NCBI RefSeq assembly: GCF_905475465.1
Contig: NC_062257.1
Span: 2,542,001 to 2,606,000, forward strand
DNA from: Pieris napi
Taxonomy: Eukaryota > Arthropoda > Insecta > Lepidoptera > Pieridae
Direction: 5' to 3'
Length of the DNA: 64,000 nucleotides
Shown one piece after another: positions 62,360-64,000 of the stretch. The notes under the pieces are model-generated. The model ran no database searches and was not told the DNA's origin. It saw only the letters and a list, made by a program, of their open reading frames with translations. The number at the start of each line of letters is the position of its first letter. Within the stretch, counting starts at the first letter, position 1. The translations under genes and the position numbers were made by a program.

Positions 62360-62411
62360 TTATAAGCTAAAAAACATTTGATTAATAATAATGAATGACA
62401 ATTATAGGTAT

Positions 62412-62648
62412 GTTAACTAAAGCTGGCGGCTTCAACACATTTACACTTTGTGCTTGTGTAGTGTCTGTGAATAAGCGCGAGACGTGATGTCAAACTGAAA
62501 TACAATCATAAATACATCATGAATAGACTGTCCGTCGTGTATGAGTGGACTAAAATGTAAAGCATGGCAAAAAAATCATATTTTGAAACATACTGTATGT
62601 GAAATTGCATTAGTGTGAGTACTGTGAACCCGCCAGCTTTCGATAACC
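62412..62648. mobile_element. R8 TIR element upstream of the EFHC start codon
   Basis: Ends GTTAACTAAAGCTGGCGG and CCGCCAGCTTTCGATAACC; reversed copy of 49047..49263. Its near edge is 53 nt from the ATG and about 44 nt from the acceptor-like AG, so it lies in the promoter, 5' UTR or a 5'-UTR intron. Confidence 0.8.
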
Positions 62649-63090
62649 GACCTATACAAAGTAGAAATATATTATTATTTTTTATTAAATTCCATATTTC
62701 TATTACTTAATCTAGTCTAATAATAATAATAATTTATTTATTGCAAGAATATGGTACAAAATGTTAAAGTGATACAATCGTAAATCGTTCGCATATTTTG
62801 CCACACACGATGGCGCGCAAATTGTCAATTCTTATACTATCTAGTCTATTATACTATACTAGTTTATTATCTTTTATTTTGATTGTTATGTTTCCCTTTA
62901 AACGTTGTGCACACTTCATTGATGCACATGCATGGATCTTGTTTTGTATGTCATGTGTTCATAGTGTTTGTATATGTTTCGTTAGTGTGCCTTTTAAAAT
63001 GAAATAAAATAAAATAATGAAAACGATTCAAAAAAGTCGTACTCATAAGTTGTACTTTGATAGCCACAACTTACAAGAAACAGCAGATCA

Positions 63091-63333
63091 GCCCTGCGAT
63101 TCCGTAACTCACTTTTCGAACTCACACAGCGGTTTTCGCATCGGCGGTCGCTCTGAAATCAGTCGTGAAGCAGTCATTTTATGATTTGTCATTCTGAAAA
63201 GGTGGGAGCTTGTGGTTTATTGTTTACCAGAATGACAAATCATAAAATGACTGCTTCACGACTGATTTCAGAGCGACCGCCGATGCGAAAACCGCTGTGT
63301 GAGTTCGAAAAGTGAGTTACAGAATCGCAGGGC
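63091..63333. mobile_element. R6 foldback element, complete 243-bp palindrome
   Basis: From GCCCTGCGATTCCGTAACTC to its reverse complement, with arms of about 115 bp and a short middle around GGTGGGAGCTTGTGG. It would fold into one long hairpin. Also at 18595..18817 and, shortened, 10775..10927. Confidence 0.9.
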
Positions 63334-63535
63334 ATATCACGAAATATACAGATTTTAAAAATGTAATAAAACGGATGTGCACCCTTAACAAACTATCAAT
63401 AACTATCATTTTGTTCACCACCGTAATAATCCTAAAATAATTCACTATCAAATTGTTTGACTTCCCGATCTTATACTAATTTTCAAAAATTAGTTATAAG
63501 CCAAGAATAACCTGAAAATTTCTACAATTTTTTTT

Positions 63536-63779
63536 TACAGTCCATTCACACCCATTGACCTAGTCCCATGCTAAGCTGGTGAAGCTTGTGTTATGGGTAC
63601 TAGGCAACGGATATACATACATATTATAGATAGATAGAGATATAAATACATATTTAAACGCCCAAGACCAAAGCACAACACCAAATGCTCATCACATCGA
63701 TGTTCGTCTCAGCCGGGGATCGAACCCGGGACCCATGGATTCGCAGTCAGGGGTACTATCCACTAGACTAATGAGTCGT
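63536..63779 (-). mobile_element. tRNA-derived SINE, third family
   Basis: Second copy of 56081..56313: same A box region and perfect B box (GGTTCGATCCCC), same body, differing by a few bases. Just outside the EFHC coding exons, upstream of the gene. Confidence 0.9.
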
Positions 63780-64000
63780 CATTTTACTTCATAAAAATAA
63801 CTGTGGTCACTTGGTTTTGGCCCTTATTGCACCACGATGTATTCAAAAAATTACGCCATCAAACTATTTAATCACCTTCCTAGAAGTTATAGATAACTGC
63901 CGTGTAATGCTTCCAAGATTTAAGTGATTACATTTTTAAAGGCAAGTTATAGGAAGAGTATTTAGTCTTTAGACCATAAGTTGGACAACAATTATAAATA
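63780..64000. other. Right edge, no feature recognised
   Basis: AT-rich DNA upstream of the EFHC-like gene. A promoter for that gene may lie here or beyond, but no TATA box or initiator could be assigned. Confidence 0.4.

Noticed and set aside
1..64000. CRISPR arrays, bacterial operons, phage or plasmid genes
   Set aside because: Introns, SINEs, a eukaryotic tRNA and an errantivirus show this is a eukaryotic nuclear sequence. The only regular direct repeat (33215) is a contiguous tandem array without spacers.

Overview
This window looks like nuclear DNA of an insect, most likely a moth or butterfly. It is AT-rich and packed with interspersed repeats: tRNA-headed SINEs, many TIR and foldback elements, and fragments of non-LTR reverse transcriptases. 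It also holds spliced genes with GT-AG introns and one nearly intact errantivirus-type LTR element. The lepidopteran assignment rests on recognising the general style of these SINEs, not on a database match.

The main single-copy content is one very large gene on the minus strand. Eleven coding exons run from a start codon at 62359 down to 1204, then continue past the left edge. All introns are GT-AG, and splice phase is kept at all ten internal junctions. Together the exons encode 544 residues of an EFHC1/EFHC2-like protein with three DM10 domains, a ciliary/axonemal microtubule protein family. The EF-hand C terminus should lie left of position 1. Its introns (about 1.4 to 13.6 kb) hold nearly everything else.

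Intron 3 (34999..48616) holds a nested group on the opposite strand: a tRNA-Asn(GTT) gene at 35618 and two intronless microsomal glutathione S-transferase 1-like genes (37476..37919 and 39857..40312). A decayed PIF/Harbinger transposon (38577..39746) lies between the two. Intron 4 (22850..34834) holds a three-level transposon nest. An interspersed repeat (23930..32533) is split by a pogo/Tigger-like element (24077..32340), which is split by a 7.5-kb LTR retrotransposon (24350..31886). That element has gag, pol and env frames, a tRNA-Ser primer site, and 260-bp LTRs that look identical. A roughly 101-bp tandem repeat (33215..33925) follows.

The other introns hold recognisable DNA transposons with readable target duplications. 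These are hAT-like (8 bp), PIF/Harbinger-like (TTA) and pogo-like (TA) elements. There are also SINE chimeras, a related set of short repeats that begin CTAGCTGACC or a close variant, and a perfect 71-nt hairpin. Several elements end within about 10 to 35 nt of EFHC splice sites (exons 1, 5, 7 and 10), so the gene has accumulated transposons up to its exon edges while keeping an open, in-phase coding sequence.

Coordinates of repeats without a stated target duplication are approximate, and family labels such as 'C' or 'R5' are local to this annotation.
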